Positions 36,004 to 48,690 of a stretch of 64,000 bases of DNA are shown in pieces. This DNA comes from Escallonia rubra. Its lineage: Eukaryota; Streptophyta; Magnoliopsida; Escalloniales; Escalloniaceae. The position numbers and the translations under genes are program-made. How positions within the stretch are numbered: position 1 is the first letter of the stretch; each line of letters starts with the position of its first letter. The stretch lies in contig JAVXUO010001488.1 in the NCBI GenBank assembly GCA_033065855.1, forward strand, positions 620,001 to 684,000, in the 5' to 3' direction. Under the pieces are notes generated by a model. That model was not told where the DNA came from and searched no databases. It worked only from the letters and a program-made list of their open reading frames with translations.

Positions 36004-37414
36004 ATCATGATCTGCACGAGATTGAATATTTCACCGAAGTACATAAAATTGACGGTTTTCCATGTTTAACTTGGTTGATAAACAACGGTTATAGTGCATG
36101 ATTGTGCTATCAAATATTATTGTGAATCACCACAAGTGCTCAAGATATACACCAAAAGGGATAAGTACAAAGAGACGCAATGCATAAAAAGAAGAAAAAA
36201 GTGTTTGTGTATGTGGGTGGGTGGGTGTTGAGCTGGATGGGGTGGGGGGATGGGGGTTCCAAGTGCAGTGATAAGAATCACTGATTATTGGGAGACTGTT
36301 TATGGGGAGACTAGAGAGTTTAGGACTAATTATTAGAGATTGGACGATTTGTTTGACCCCCCATCAGTGAGATTCACGGTACACTCTTGAGTAGAAAAAC
36401 GAATATTAAAACCCAGTCAGCTTAGAACTTTGTCAAATGCCTTGGGTTGAGCATTGTTGTTTCGAGGAATAGAAAATAAGCATGCAACGACAAAGTACAA
36501 AACCCCCGCCCAGGATTCCTCCCAATCTCGATTAAATTAAGGGTGGAGTTCAATATATTTTGGCGGATTCGATCATCCCTAACGTAAAGAAGTACTTTAC
36601 GTACATGACTCTTAAATTTCTACATCGATCGACTACACATGAAAATTGAGATCGGCTTTTATGTTTGGTGAACTTCTCCTCCTCTTGAATATGATTTTGA
36701 GTAGGATACCAGACTTTAGTTGCGTAATTATCACATGAAATTATGTTTAGACAATCTCGCAGTGGTTTTAATTCCCACCGCAATAAAGCCGTTTGATGCT
36801 TATTTTCTCCCTTTAATGTAGGAAAAATTGGCGACAAAATGATCTGCTTCCGACAAACAAAAAGCCACTATGTGACAATATTTTTTTTTGGTTGGTGACA
36901 ATTGTAGCTCTTTGATTGTCTTACTTTAAAGTAGTCATACGATAACTCAAATCTATAGTCATGCATGTGGAGGAATTCTAATTGGTAATCTCTGGAAATG
37001 CCTATTGCCCAGGAGAATAATTCCGCTTTAGCTTCTTGTCTTTTGTTTGAGCGTCCTTCCCTCCAAACAAATAAGATTCCGAGGAGAGATAAGCTTAATT
37101 TAAGGATGAGCGAGTTCAAAATTTTCATTAGAGACAACTTTTAATCTTTTTTTTTTAAGTCCAATATTTGTTGAAATTGATACTTTACGATTCAGATAGA
37201 TCATATCGTGTAAATTATTTCTTTTTTGTCAATCGATGTTTTTTTATACTCTCTTTTGTGCTCCTTACTGACCAAACAATTGGATTTCTTATAATCAGAA
37301 CTAGCCAATTTCTGTCTTGTTTTGCGACTCACTTTTGATCATCACAATATTCTTCAGAAATTTCCCTCGATTATTCTATTCCTGACTACTACTCAGAGTT
37401 AGTGAAATTGAACA
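36004..37414. other. Intergenic; G-rich tract and a possible minus-strand RNase H-like remnant
   Basis: 36208-36257 is rich in GGGT and GGGG runs. On the minus strand around 36890-37080 the frame RSNKRQEAKAELFSWAIGIS followed by RDYQLEFLHM weakly resembles the EAKAxxxxWA part of RVT_3 domains. This is too weak to call a gene. Confidence 0.35.
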
Positions 37415-37680
37415 AACTTTGCCTTCTACCCGGGTCGTAGGAATCTTCCTTCAACCCCATGTATAGTAACAATTAATAGTCGCTAAATGTTTCAAGCGAC
37501 TTTTCTTCTAACACTTTTAGCAACAATTATTAGCAACACTTTTTTAGCGTCACTAAATAAAAGTCACTAGAAACATTTAGAGACAATTGATTGTCGTTAT
37601 ATAAGGAGTAGGAGGAACATTTAGAGACAATTGATTGTCGTTATATAAGATTCCTCCAACCGGAGTAGCAGCCAAATTTT
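37415..37680. mobile_element. Palindromic MITE with GTCGCTA words, copy 2 (inverted, with internal duplication)
   Basis: Same family as 23786-24016 in the opposite orientation: starts AAACTTTGCCTTCTACCCGG, ends CCGGAGTAGCAGCCAAATTT. The word AACATTTAGAGACAATTGAT with the following TGTCGTTATATAAG is present twice, at about 37578 and 37617, so this copy carries an extra internal tandem duplication of about 39 bp. Confidence 0.75.
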
Positions 37681-40600
37681 TCCCCTTTTAATATACCAAT
37701 CAATCCTAAAATGTACAAATAGCCTCCTTCGGGGACTAGGGCGAAGCTCGTAATTAATTCAAGCTGAGCAAAGTAGCTTAAAGCTCTTATCTATGTGAAA
37801 AATTGCAACGTGTGAAAAACTATTACTATACATGTATTAGACACCACGTCATGAAATTCTCGTAGACCAATAATATACGATGGTCTTTAATGCGCGTCAC
37901 TAATCCCACCTTCACTCATTATTTACTACGCGTGAAGCACGCATCTATTCCGGGCGAAGTAACAAGAATTAACGATAACTCGTTTTCTTCTATCGGCCAA
38001 GAAAAGGTCAACATCTAAGATTAACTATTTCTCTCGAATGCTGACTTTATTCAATGTATCTTTCGATTTTCAGGTACCCCGATGAGATCCGTATCGCGAA
38101 GTCAAAAGGCTCTTAGCCAAAACTAGTAAAATGCCATCTTAGTATTTCAACACATATATATAATAATTTAAACCTAGGACTAGGATAGTTGGTCCCCCAG
38201 CCTGGTGCTTTGTTTGTCAATTACAAACACCTCGACACACGGTTGCGGAAGATGCACTCCGACCTCGGCCAAACAAAAGTAATGTGGCGTAAACCTGTAT
38301 ACTATAGTTGCTGTCATTTGTTTTGATATAATACTTTATCCTAAGTTTTGCATTTTAGGGAGATGTAGGAGAGGATAATGATAGAACGTGCCCCTAGGTC
38401 TCGAGAATTCCTACGAACATGATACAATTAGTACGATACAAAATGGGAGAATCAGTGCCCTCCATCTCGGTGTTTCTATATCTTATCAATTTTTCTATGA
38501 TTTGTTTCAAAATAAACATGTTTTTGTAGTAAATTATCAGAAATAAGAGTACTGCGTCAGATTCTATATCATAGTAACATATTAGTTTTCCTCTACGAGA
38601 AAAGAAAATTTGAATAAACATTTGGCCCCTGCCAACCCCTGTAGTTCCACCCAAAAGGGTTTTCAGTAACTACAAGATTTAGATGCTTGAACGTTGAATT
38701 TTTCATGGTTTGAGGCGACGTAGCCCTCAAAGCAAGCGGTGAAAGAAGAAAAAGAGAAATCAAAATTATATTGCTCCATACATGTTTCATACGGTATTCA
38801 AATCATTATATGAAAAGGAACGATCTCACTTTACATCTTAATGAAAAAACAAAAAAAATGGTGTTACCCATAAGATGCGTTGCATTCCACATGTGAATAC
38901 AAACAACAAACAACTAAAAATGTGCATGACACAGAAGAAGGACAGGAGATTAAAAGGAAGAAAAAGTTACCAAAAGATTCCCATACAACTAGACGTAGCA
39001 ACCAACAGATCAGCGAAGAAGAAAAATGAAGTAAACAAAGATGAAGGTCAAGAATGGGAGCACAACTTGCTACGGTATCAGATTCTAGGCCGACGGTGCT
39101 ACTGAAGAGCCACCTTGGAATGCGTACTAGTACCTTCAGTACCAATGAAAATTGCAAGAAAACAAAACTTTTAAAAGTTGTATATATATGTATATATAAG
39201 ATCCCAAAAGCTGATCCTAATCACTGAGGTTTCAACATGGCAAAGAATGGAGGGATTGGTCTGCAGCCATAAAGGGCTTATAAACTTTTCATGTACCTTT
39301 GGCTTTTCCAGGTTTAGTGCCAGGTATCATGGCGGGATATTATAGCATCAACCAAAACTATATGCATATTGTAATTGGTAAGAAAATTCATGCAAATTTA
39401 GAAAGAAAATTGAGTTATTTTTTTGCAAAGAAATGGATAGCCATGTGGACATTCTTTTATTCTATCGCGATTCCAATAGAGAATGTGACTGCTTTCTCTT
39501 CTTAAATATGAGTTTTGTTGTATTATGTCATATAATATTATAGTATTTGATGTACAACCTTTCAGTACGTTGTCGGTATCTGCATATTTACCTTTTCTTT
39601 TAAAACAATGTCTTTAAGCTAATGAGAATGATGAGCTCTACACACAACCCCCCAACCCCTGGGGCCGGCAACCCCACCTGCGTAGAATTATACTCACCAT
39701 CCAGATTCAACCCCTGGAATCACAGACATGTAGTTGTTAAATGGGCTTAGAATGTCCCCTTCCTCACGGTGACGGTGGGGTTGTGCAAGCCACAGTTCCA
39801 TATTTTAAGAAAAAAATTCATTTTGACAGTTTTTTATTCCTCGAGTTTAAATTAATATAATGGCTGCGATGGTGGAACTCAAACATTTCCCGAGGTCTTT
39901 AGGGCAACAATAATTCCTGCAGCACCAGAAGAAAACTATCATTATCATAATTGAAAAAAGAAACCGTCATAAGGTGACAACTTAGAACTTCGTCAAAAGT
40001 GCGTCAAGGTGACTTTGGTGAGATAGAGGGAGAGGTAGAGAGAGAAATCTTGTGATTTTTTTTTTTTTGTATCTCTAATAATTGGACCTTTGTATTCAAA
40101 AGTTACAATTTAAGATATAATTTTCGAAAAAGTCAGGTGAAGCAGATGTAGTGTTTCAAAGTTTAGAATATATGTGCGCGTGCGCGCGCGCCCGTTGAAA
40201 TATAGATTCTCACGTTACTTGGCCATGTGTTATGCTACATTATTCTAGTAGCGTAAAGTGTGCATAGCCGTGTAAATAAAGGCGCGCCTGAGGTGACGTA
40301 AATAAAGGCGCTATTGGCACATTCTTGCTAGGAGCCCTCGCCCATCTTTTTAGAGTGGGCTGGGCATGGTCTGATCCTTGAGTCCGTCTAGCCTACCCAA
40401 GTTGCAACGCTACCCTTAACATGTATGACGTCATCAAATTTTTTTTGGGGTGATATCTATATCCATATCAACTCATGCTTCTTCTATTGGACTAGAAGGA
40501 TAAGACTCCAAGAAACTGCCCAAGTTGAGTAATCCAGTTATTCACATCTTCCTCATCCTAAATAACCAATGAGGCTATGAAATTTACAACATATCAGACG

Positions 40601-42376
40601 CACGATAGTTTCATTTTAACATGGTAGTTAAGGAAATTAGGTTTATGAAAACTCCACAATGGTTAATTTGGTAATCTTCGGCAGTGGTCATTCAGGAATC
40701 ATGTAGTATCTTTGGGGGTCTTAAGATTGGCAAAGCCTAGTTTGCACTTGCAATTGATAGCACTGCTACCCCCACAGCTTCGACACCCAGGTCTCTCTTT
40801 TCCATCTGCACCAGTTGCCTTTAGTCCAAAAATATTGGTGCCAAAAGTTTTTATTAAAGCTAAAGATGAACCTAAACAAGTCAGTCACCGCCGCCGTGAT
40901 GTTGGCACTTGAGATCCCTGCCGAGACGAATAATGTTTCCATGAGTTATTAATAAAATATTTCAGTTCTCCAAAGACATTCTGCACCAATTCGAATTTAT
41001 CAATCATTTGATGCTAACAGGATAAACAATTCAAAGAAGAAATTGTACCTTGCCTTCTTTTAGCATTGAAATGATCATGCTGATACAGATTAACAAGTCT
41101 GTTGTTGCAACATTCCGTAATCGACTGTTACCTTTTCGCACTATCACCATCATCTCCTAGTACAAGATCCGAAAAACATTGATGCACAATATTCTCATCT
41201 GTTGGGTGGCCTCGAATGCATGTCTATGCTTTTAGAAAACTGTATGGGATGTACAGTATTTTGGGTTGTCAAATTATGTTCTCTTTTAAGTTCCTTCTCT
41301 GAATCATCTCAAGGTTCCATCACATTCATCCACTGGCATCACGTACGAGCACCTGGAAAGGAACAGACAACCAGCAACTGTCATGGTCGTACAATGTGAA
41401 TACCCTTTTCACTTTGTTCTTAAACATGCATGTTTTCTAAACTATGAAAAGAGCGCCTGTTAAAGTACAAGTGCAGGCATTTGGAAAGCATTTTCAAGAA
41501 ACATAGGTATCTCTGAGAGATGGCTACAGTGAAGTTGCTGTCCAAACTCCGATGTTGAATTTCAAAAGAAGATACATGAAACCTAAAAAGTTGGTAAATA
41601 AAAATAGTCTTAAGGTTTGGGTCCTTTGACAACAAAGTACGTAAAGTAGGGAGAAAGGTGACGCCTTTTAGAAAGCATATACAGAGTATGTTGGACAGAA
41701 TTTTCCCATGTCTACCCTTACGTTAACAGTTGGGAAACCTGGGATGATGTTGGCACCAATTATGTACGAGAATAAGAAGAAAAGGGGATGCAAACGTTGC
41801 TCCTCATGTGTAATATATCAAGGTCATAAGCATTTGATGACTTAGAAAGAAGTCCGAATGTTGAATATTTTGAGTGAGAATACATGCAATTGAGTAGCCA
41901 TTAGCAGCTTCACAAAGAGTTACTGTTCATCTCTCGCAGACAAACAATGCACAAAGCGTTAGTTTGCGAAGCAAGTTACATAATATACACAGTGAAGTAT
42001 GTTGTTGCTCTATTGTCAATTCTTAGTGAATTATTGAAACACACAGACCATCAAAGGTGAGACATCTTGGTTTCTAACATCAAATAATGCCTTACTCTTT
42101 GTGCAAATGTCTCACTTCGAAATGCTAATTAAGCCCTTTTCACAATGAAACAAGTGCAAGTGTCTACATCAAACATGTAAGCCTCATGGGTTTCTATTCA
42201 TAGCTAATTATAATTAGTTTTGAGATAATTAATCCACTTCCATTGAAAAGATCAAATATTAGATAGAAGGAGAAATAATTTGGCAGAGAAAGTAACCCGG
42301 CCAAATGTTGTTTACAAATATATCATCATACAAGTTGGGCACCAAAACAAAAGCAAAAATGGTAAGGTTTATGTAT
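37681..42376. other. Intergenic, 4.7 kb, no gene supported
   Basis: AT-rich with short frames only. Noted: a (GC)n-like run at about 40174-40194; a word AAATAAAGGCGC repeated at 40276 and 40309; and a GGGG-containing stretch at 39648-39790. The frames at 38864-39157 (minus) and 38875-39105 (plus) overlap and match nothing I know. Confidence 0.4.
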
Positions 42377-44712
42377 GGTAGCGTTTGAAACAGTTTTTCT
42401 TTTCAGTTTTGAAAATTAAAATTTTTTTTTTGCCGTTTGACAGACAGTTTTATTTTTTTTCCCCTTTAGTTTTATAAATTAGTTTTCAAAATGAGACTGT
42501 TTTTGAAAACTCAATTTTGGGGTTTACAGTTTTCAGTTTTTTTTTTCCCTTTTGGGATCAACCATTCAACTTTTGTTAGAAGCATTTTATTTCTCTTCTT
42601 CGATCTCTTCATTCTTCATCACCAACACTTATCAAGAATATTAAACCACCAATATTGCCAACACCACACCTATTGACTGCCACCACCACCACCAATGACT
42701 AACATTCTGAACACCAAACTACAAATACTGCCAATCACCACAGCCACTAACCACCGATCTGCTATCACCACTGATCAACACAATTAAACTTGTCAATACC
42801 GGGATTAATTTTACGCTATACCCCATACTTAGAGGTCAGTTAGCACCAAAATATTTAAAATCTTGGTATCCAACACCAAATGACGGTCAAATTGGCTTTT
42901 GACCATATGTCTGTTACTTTTTAAGGGGCAAAATAGTCTTTTTACATATTCAATCCACCTTTCGTCCACATCAGCTCTAAATGACACCAATAATTAACAT
43001 CAAGCCCTCCATGTCATTTCCTCGCACCTTTTTCTCTCCTTAACTAATCATCTTCGGTCTCCCAACACACGGCCTGCCCCGACCGACGGGCCACGGCCTC
43101 CGACCGAAGACACTGCCCGGTGTGCCACCATCGCCACCTCCACTCTCCCCATCACCATGTGCCCATGTTCTTTAATCCTAAGAATCGTTGTTTGTTCTTC
43201 ATAAAACAGCCCACCAAAAGGATCGAACTACTCATCTTCCTCCTCATTCTCCCTCTGAACCGACAGCGGAGTCAACGGCGAGCCTCATGCTTTAACAACC
43301 AGTTCCGACGGAGCTTCCCTCTCGATTTTGGCCTTGACGATTGTGGTTCCGATCCGACGATTCGTTGCGACACAGTGACGACAGTGGACGAGTAGAGCCT
43401 CTCCACGATCTCGTCCCTCTGATCCTTGAGCTCGTCACCGTAATCCGCCACGGCCATTGAAATCGCCTCAATCATCGACTAAACGTGACGGCTAGATCTA
43501 GCAAAAAAAATTGCAGAGCACGTAACAACCGTTAGATGAAGAAGGCCGCTTTGCTGAACCAATCAAGAGCGAAAAAGATCTGACCCAGAAAACTAAAACA
43601 CCCAGTTCAAAAGCCTCAGAGATTCATTTCGGGAAATCCTTATTTTTTTCATCCTCATGGATGACAATTCCTTTGTGCCAAATGAAGGCATATTTCGAAA
43701 TGGGTGTTTCATTTCTTCTTCTTCTTCTTTTTGTTTTGGAGATTAAACAATTTTGACTAGTGAGCAGGGATCGGAAGCAGAAATGGAAAATGGGGTTCGG
43801 ATGGCTCTTCATCTTACTTTCTCTCTCCAAGTAAAAGGTTTTTTAATGTATTGTGGGAGTGGAGATGGTGGGACGGACAAGGCGACGAAAAAGGCAGTCA
43901 AAAAGAGAGAGAGAGAGGGAGAGAGAGAGAGAGAAATTACGTGGCTTAAGGGTTGGAGCTGACTAGGATTTCACGGGTGAAAAGACCAATTTGCCTTTAA
44001 AAAATTAACAGCCGTCTAGTCAAAGGCCATTTTGATTGTCAATTAGTGCTTGATACCAAGATTTTTAAATTTTTGGTGTTGTGTGCCAATTTTAGAACCA
44101 TGAGATGCTGGGTGCAACCGACCCGTAAGTATGGGGTGTAGCGTAAAATTAATCCCCAATACCGCCAACCAACATAGCCACTGATAACCATAACCACTGC
44201 CACTTACCAATACCACCGAATACCAAACCCTCTAACATCAGTCACCACACGACACCACCAATCCTCTAAATTCAAATCACCATCATACTGACCATCATTG
44301 GCCTTACAATTCACACATATCTTCAACTTGCGCAGATAAATTCCAAACTAACCAAATCATTCACCAAATCAAACCCCAATCAAACCAATGAAGCAATAAT
44401 TTGCAAGCTAGTATGTTACTGTCATAACAATAGTTGGACGATAGCAGAGGAGATGTGTTGGTCGTGGTGGGGGCGCTTCCGATTGTTGAACATAAAAGAT
44501 AAGAAGAAGCTCTCAAGTATTGGAAAATAAAAGAAAAGAGAATAGAGGGGGGAAAAAAAGAAGAAAAATAGAAAGAAAAAAAATAAAAGTAAAAAGCAAT
44601 TATGCAAAATCGCATCAAACAACCCATTTGTTTTGTAAAAAAAGAAAACTCAAAGAGGTTTTGGTTTTTATCTTTTTGAAAACAAAAACTGAAATGGGTT
44701 TCAAACATACCC
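42377..44712. mobile_element. Outer TIR element, interrupted by a nested element
   Basis: Left end GGTAGCGTTTGAAACAG, right end the reverse complement of GGTATGTTTGAAACCC, followed on both sides by CAGTTTT/TTTTGAAAA-type words. The left inner part (42600-42790) and right inner part (44157-44400) are both ACC/CCA-rich with CACCAAT, CCAATACCACC and similar words, consistent with one sequence split by the insertion 42801-44156. No transposase. Superfamily uncertain; the GGTAGCGTTT start also occurs at 55960. Confidence 0.55.
42801..44156. mobile_element. Nested MULE-like TIR element
   Basis: Ends GGGATTAATTTTACGCTA(T/C)A and its reverse complement, with inverted similarity of about 45 bp (CCCCATACTTA shared). 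It is flanked by CAATACC on both sides (42794-42800 and 44157-44163), a perfect 7-bp target duplication. The interior is GC-richer than the surroundings and has a minus-strand frame at 43272-43475. The (GA)n run is at 43905-43935. The TIR class is the same as at 7194, 14026 and 24670. Confidence 0.75.
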
Positions 44713-44994
44713 TATATTTTTTGTTTTTCCATTTCCCTTTTGATTACGTAAGTGAGTCCTGGAGAGTGGTACGGAGTTGATAGATAGACAGTATTCACAC
44801 TGCTTTCCCAAATAGAAATCTCATCTTTAACTACTGAAAAAATGTACTAGTATTCGTCGAAGCACCCAACACTTCCTCAAAATGTTACCATAAACTCATC
44901 AAATTGTAGAAAAGTTCAACTTCTACGGCCACGCCTTATTTTCTTATCTCTCTCTTGACGACCACGCCTTAAATTATATCCATAGTTCCCCCCG

Positions 44995-45029
<35 letters not shown>

Positions 45030-45278
45030 GTGCGTGCACTTGTGGATACACTTATATCATATATAAACATGTATACATAACCATATAGTTGCCATTAGAA
45101 TTTAGTTCTTTCAACCTCAAGATTTCTTTAAGTGAACCCACAAGATAGGCCTATTTCAGCACATTATCAAGGTAAAGCATAACAGGCTTTTTTATTGGTA
45201 GCCCCGATTTTTGTGATTTGTCTCAAACTTTTGCAGCTACTTGGACATATATATCAGGTTAAACAAATACGGAGAAAA
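44713..45278. other. Intergenic with (CT)n at 44999-45025
   Basis: A 27-bp CT microsatellite followed by GTGCGTGCGTGCA. No gene seen. Confidence 0.6.
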
Positions 45279-45516
45279 ATTTGGCTTCTGCGTGGATTGT
45301 AGAAAGATAGCTGCAACTTCTCGTATAATAACAATCAATTGTCACTTAGTATTTTTAATAATTTTTTATTTAGCGACATTAAAAAGGTGTTGCTAATAAT
45401 TATTGCTGAAAATATAAGAAGAAAGGTCACTATCTGTAGTTAGCAACAACTAATTGTCGTTATACGATGGGTTGTAACTTTCTTCCTGCAACTCAGATAG
45501 CTGACGAAATTTTGCA
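45279..45516. mobile_element. Palindromic MITE with GTCGCTA words, copy 3
   Basis: Starts AATTTGGCTTCTGCGTGGAT, contains AACAATCAATTGTCACTTAG, TTTAGCGACATTAAAAAGG and AACAACTAATTGTCGTTATA, and ends near GCTGACGAAATTTTGC. It is the most diverged of the three copies, in the same orientation as copy 1. Confidence 0.65.
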
Positions 45517-45729
45517 AACAAATAAACTGGCAGGGCGATGTCACTAAAGGTATGCGTAGGTGGAAATAATTACTCATTGCATAAAATGTTGCAGAATTCG
45601 ACCAATTCACTCTATCCTTTCGTATAAAATGTTGCAAGTTAAGAGTTCATCGCATAAATTTAAATAATGGTGCCTTAGTTTTGACCTATTTTTAAGATAT
45701 GACTTGTTTTGCTTAGATCGTTTATTTAA

Positions 45730-47225
45730 GGGCTAATGTCAAATTGGTAACTTAAAGTATCACTCCAGTATAACTTTAGTGCCCAACATTTAAAACGTAG
45801 CAAATCAGTATGTAAATACTTATCGGTCCATAAGTAAAAGGAGGCAAACGGCCATCAATTTTCAGGGGCAAATGTGTCAATAGGAAAAAAAACTTTTAGC
45901 TTTTCGGTCTAACACTCTTTTGCTAAGGTATTCGATGTGCACTCAATTCATGCAACAATGTACAATGTTATTTAGCTCTATAAGGAGTGTCAATAGTATC
46001 ACTTCATTCTTCCACTCCAATCACTTCTTCTTCTAATAACCCTATCACCTTACACCAGTCTCTCACCTTATCCCATGCACACCAATCAAAACCACTATTA
46101 TCCCCCAGGTTGGTCGTCCGGTGATGCGGCCTTGGCTGCCAAATGAGTTGACCAGTGTGCCGGATTTTAGCCATGGGTAGGTGGAGTTCATCAGTGGATA
46201 CTGGTGATGCAGTGGTGGTGCCGACCAAGGTAGTTGGTCGGTAGGTCACGATGTCGACATTGGCTAATTAAAGTTAATCAGTGGATCCCGATGATATGGC
46301 CTCGATAGTGGGTAGGTAGAGGTGGTAGATTTTATGGAAGTGGTAATTTTGGCAGGTGGATACGGTGGTATTGGTGGGGGTATTATTCGGCGGGTGACGG
46401 TGATGCGCATGGGTATTGGCAGTCCTGGTGTTGGACGGGTATAGTGGTGTTGGCTGTAGGCACGGTTGTGTTTGTGAGTTGGTGCAGTGGTGTTGGTGAG
46501 GTCATTGGTTGGTGGGCAATGTAGATGGTGTGTAGATGTTCACTGTGGTAGTGTTGGTGGGTGGGAAGATCGTGTTGATGGTGTTGGTATTGTTGGGTGG
46601 GTTATGGTAGTGTGGATGGTGTTGACAGTGGTGGTGTTAGACGGGTACGACGATGTTATCATGGGCCTTGTGTTGTGGGTTGGTTCAATAGTGTTGGCGA
46701 GGTTATTGGTTGGTGCATATGATGGCAGTGGAGGTGCTGTGTGGGTGTTCACGGCGGCAGTGGTGGTGGGTGGGCAGAGCATGATGATGGTGTTGATGTT
46801 GTTAAATAGGTTACGATGGTATGGATGGGTGTTAGCAATGGTAGTGTTGGTTGTGAGCACGGTTGGTAAAGTTGTGTTGGCGAGGTAATTGGTTGGTGCG
46901 TAGATTGGTAATAGTGGTGGTTCGTGGGTGTTGATGGTGGCGGTGGCAATGGGTAAAAATATCGCATTGATGATATTGGTGATTAGCAGATTGCGGCGGT
47001 GGCGGAGGTACTGTAGCACCGAGCTACAGAAGAAAATGATAGACGTACGAGGGGAAGAGGATGGCGACACCAGTGCCGTGCCGGTGGTGCTGCGATGGCG
47101 GGTTTATGAGAAGTAAGATGAGAGATAAAAGATGGCATTTGAAGAATTATCTTCCTAAGTCATGGGTAATATAGTTATTTTGTTACAAATGTTAGGTACT
47201 TCAAGATATCATTTGATCAACGCAC
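45730..47225. mobile_element. Probable TIR element with GT-rich interior
   Basis: Left end GGGCTAATGTCAAATTGGTA, then ACTTAAAGTATCAC; the right end read in reverse (about 47225 down) gives TGATCAAATGATATCTTGAA then GTACCTAACATT, an eroded inverted match. The interior contains the minisatellite 46490-46990. Long open frames here result from low-complexity GGT/ACC sequence. No target duplication could be fixed. Confidence 0.42.
46490..46990 (+). repeat. Minisatellite with units of about 183-201 bp, roughly 2.6 copies
   Basis: Units begin GTGTTGGTGAGGTCATTGGT at 46490, GTGTTGGCGAGGTTATTGGT at 46691 and GTGTTGGCGAGGTAATTGGT at 46874. Each continues with GTGTTCAC/GTGTTGATG-type and GTGGGTGGG words. 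The third unit is incomplete. Confidence 0.7.
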
Positions 47226-47494
47226 ATTACTACTATCTGTACAAGCTAAAGAAAGCGCGTGTAATTTCACAGCTAACCTTATGATTTTTGGTCTAATTAT
47301 CCCTGTATGATAATTGCGAGTCTACAAGATACATGCCAAGGACATGTTTACTGCATTTAGAGTGTACATGTACATAGCTTATAAAAAGTAGAGACTACTA
47401 AAGAAGGAAGATAAACTGTACCACAGATTGAGGGAAAACTTGGCACAAGCTAAAAACGCTTTAGCAACATTTTTAATTTTCACTTTTAGTACTT

Positions 47495-48690
47495 CTTTCT
47501 TTTTTTGAAAAAAGATATACATAAGATCATTAAATGTGAGGCCAACATCCCCGGCCTCGGGCATTACAATGCAACAGAATAACAATCAGCGTAAAACATA
47601 TAAGACAAATAAGCAACAAAGTTAAAGGCCCAACACCCTTAGGCCTATAGGGATTAAGACACAAGCACCAAAGTGCAAATTAAAACACAAATGGACAAAA
47701 CTGAAACCTTCAAATTGGACTCTCTATTGACCTGGAGACGCCTTAAGAAAACCCCGATTATAACCATCAACTAAACCACACAACACACAGCACGTAGCCA
47801 TCACGCACCACTGTCAAACCTATCAGGTCCGCTCAAACCAGCACCACCCGCCTACCGCATCAGCACACAACCATTCACTATGCGCACCACCGCCACATGG
47901 CCACCCACCCAATACCAACACACGGAGGCCGCTTTAACCAACCACTCGCCACATGAGAAGATAAATACTCACCCTAACACCTAACAAATTGGGGCCGTCA
48001 CCAATGAGCCACAAACCACCAACAAAACTCAACCAACTAGCGCGGGCTCCAGTTAAGCTAGGGGGAAAGAGAACAACAAAACTCTAGTCTGAAACTACAC
48101 TCGTTCTTCGCAACCATACCAATCACACACCGCAAACTAAAATAGAAAGGGCACCAAGCTAGGAGGGGGGGGGGGGGGCCAAAAACCCTAGCTTGAAACT
48201 ACAATCTCTCCTCACGGCCTCATCAAGTACCATCAAACGATGCCACTGCCATCACCATCGTCGCCACGCCTACCCACCACACCCTAAAACACCATCAGAA
48301 AGAAACACCTCGACCATTAAACCCACCACCAACTGATGTCGTCATGCCCACCACCATAGCCTAACCACTTACCGACCTTGCAAACCACCCCGAGACACCT
48401 GAGATAGACGAATCACATATCAAACTTCCAAGCCTACCACCGACCCTTGATTGAATCCAAAAAGTATTTCCAAGCCATCGAACGAGAAATCCTGCCAATG
48501 GGATAACCAAGAAAGCATAATACTCAAAAGTAAAGAAAGGAAGTATCACACCACCATCCACCGATGGAAACCGGCAACGGCATTGAAGATGTTATCTATG
48601 GGGAAAGCGAAAGGTTTTTGTAGAGAGAAAATTAGGGCCAGCCCCAACCCGGTAGTCAACCCAATAGAAAAAAAAAATTAAAGTGAGGTG
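47495..48690 (-). mobile_element. Possible non-LTR-type repeat ending in oligo-A (minus strand)
   Basis: Read on the minus strand the block is TG-rich and ends GATCTTATGTATATC followed by TTTTTTCAAAAAAAG at about 47500, with CCCGAGGCCGGGGATGTTGG shortly before, a tail style seen in plant non-LTR repeats. It contains a run of 14 G on the plus strand (48165-48178) and two related sub-blocks, each with AGCTAGGG/AGCTAGGAGGG followed by GAAACTACA (about 48056 and 48155). No reverse transcriptase is present, so the class is a guess. Confidence 0.3.

Noticed and set aside
36868-37137. Minus-strand frame with EAKAELFSWA
   Set aside because: Resemblance to RNase H-like domains is limited to about ten residues; noted in the intergenic entry but not called.
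46487-47070. Long frames on both strands over the GT-rich minisatellite
   Set aside because: They exist because GGT/ACC repeats contain few stops; the proteins are low-complexity.
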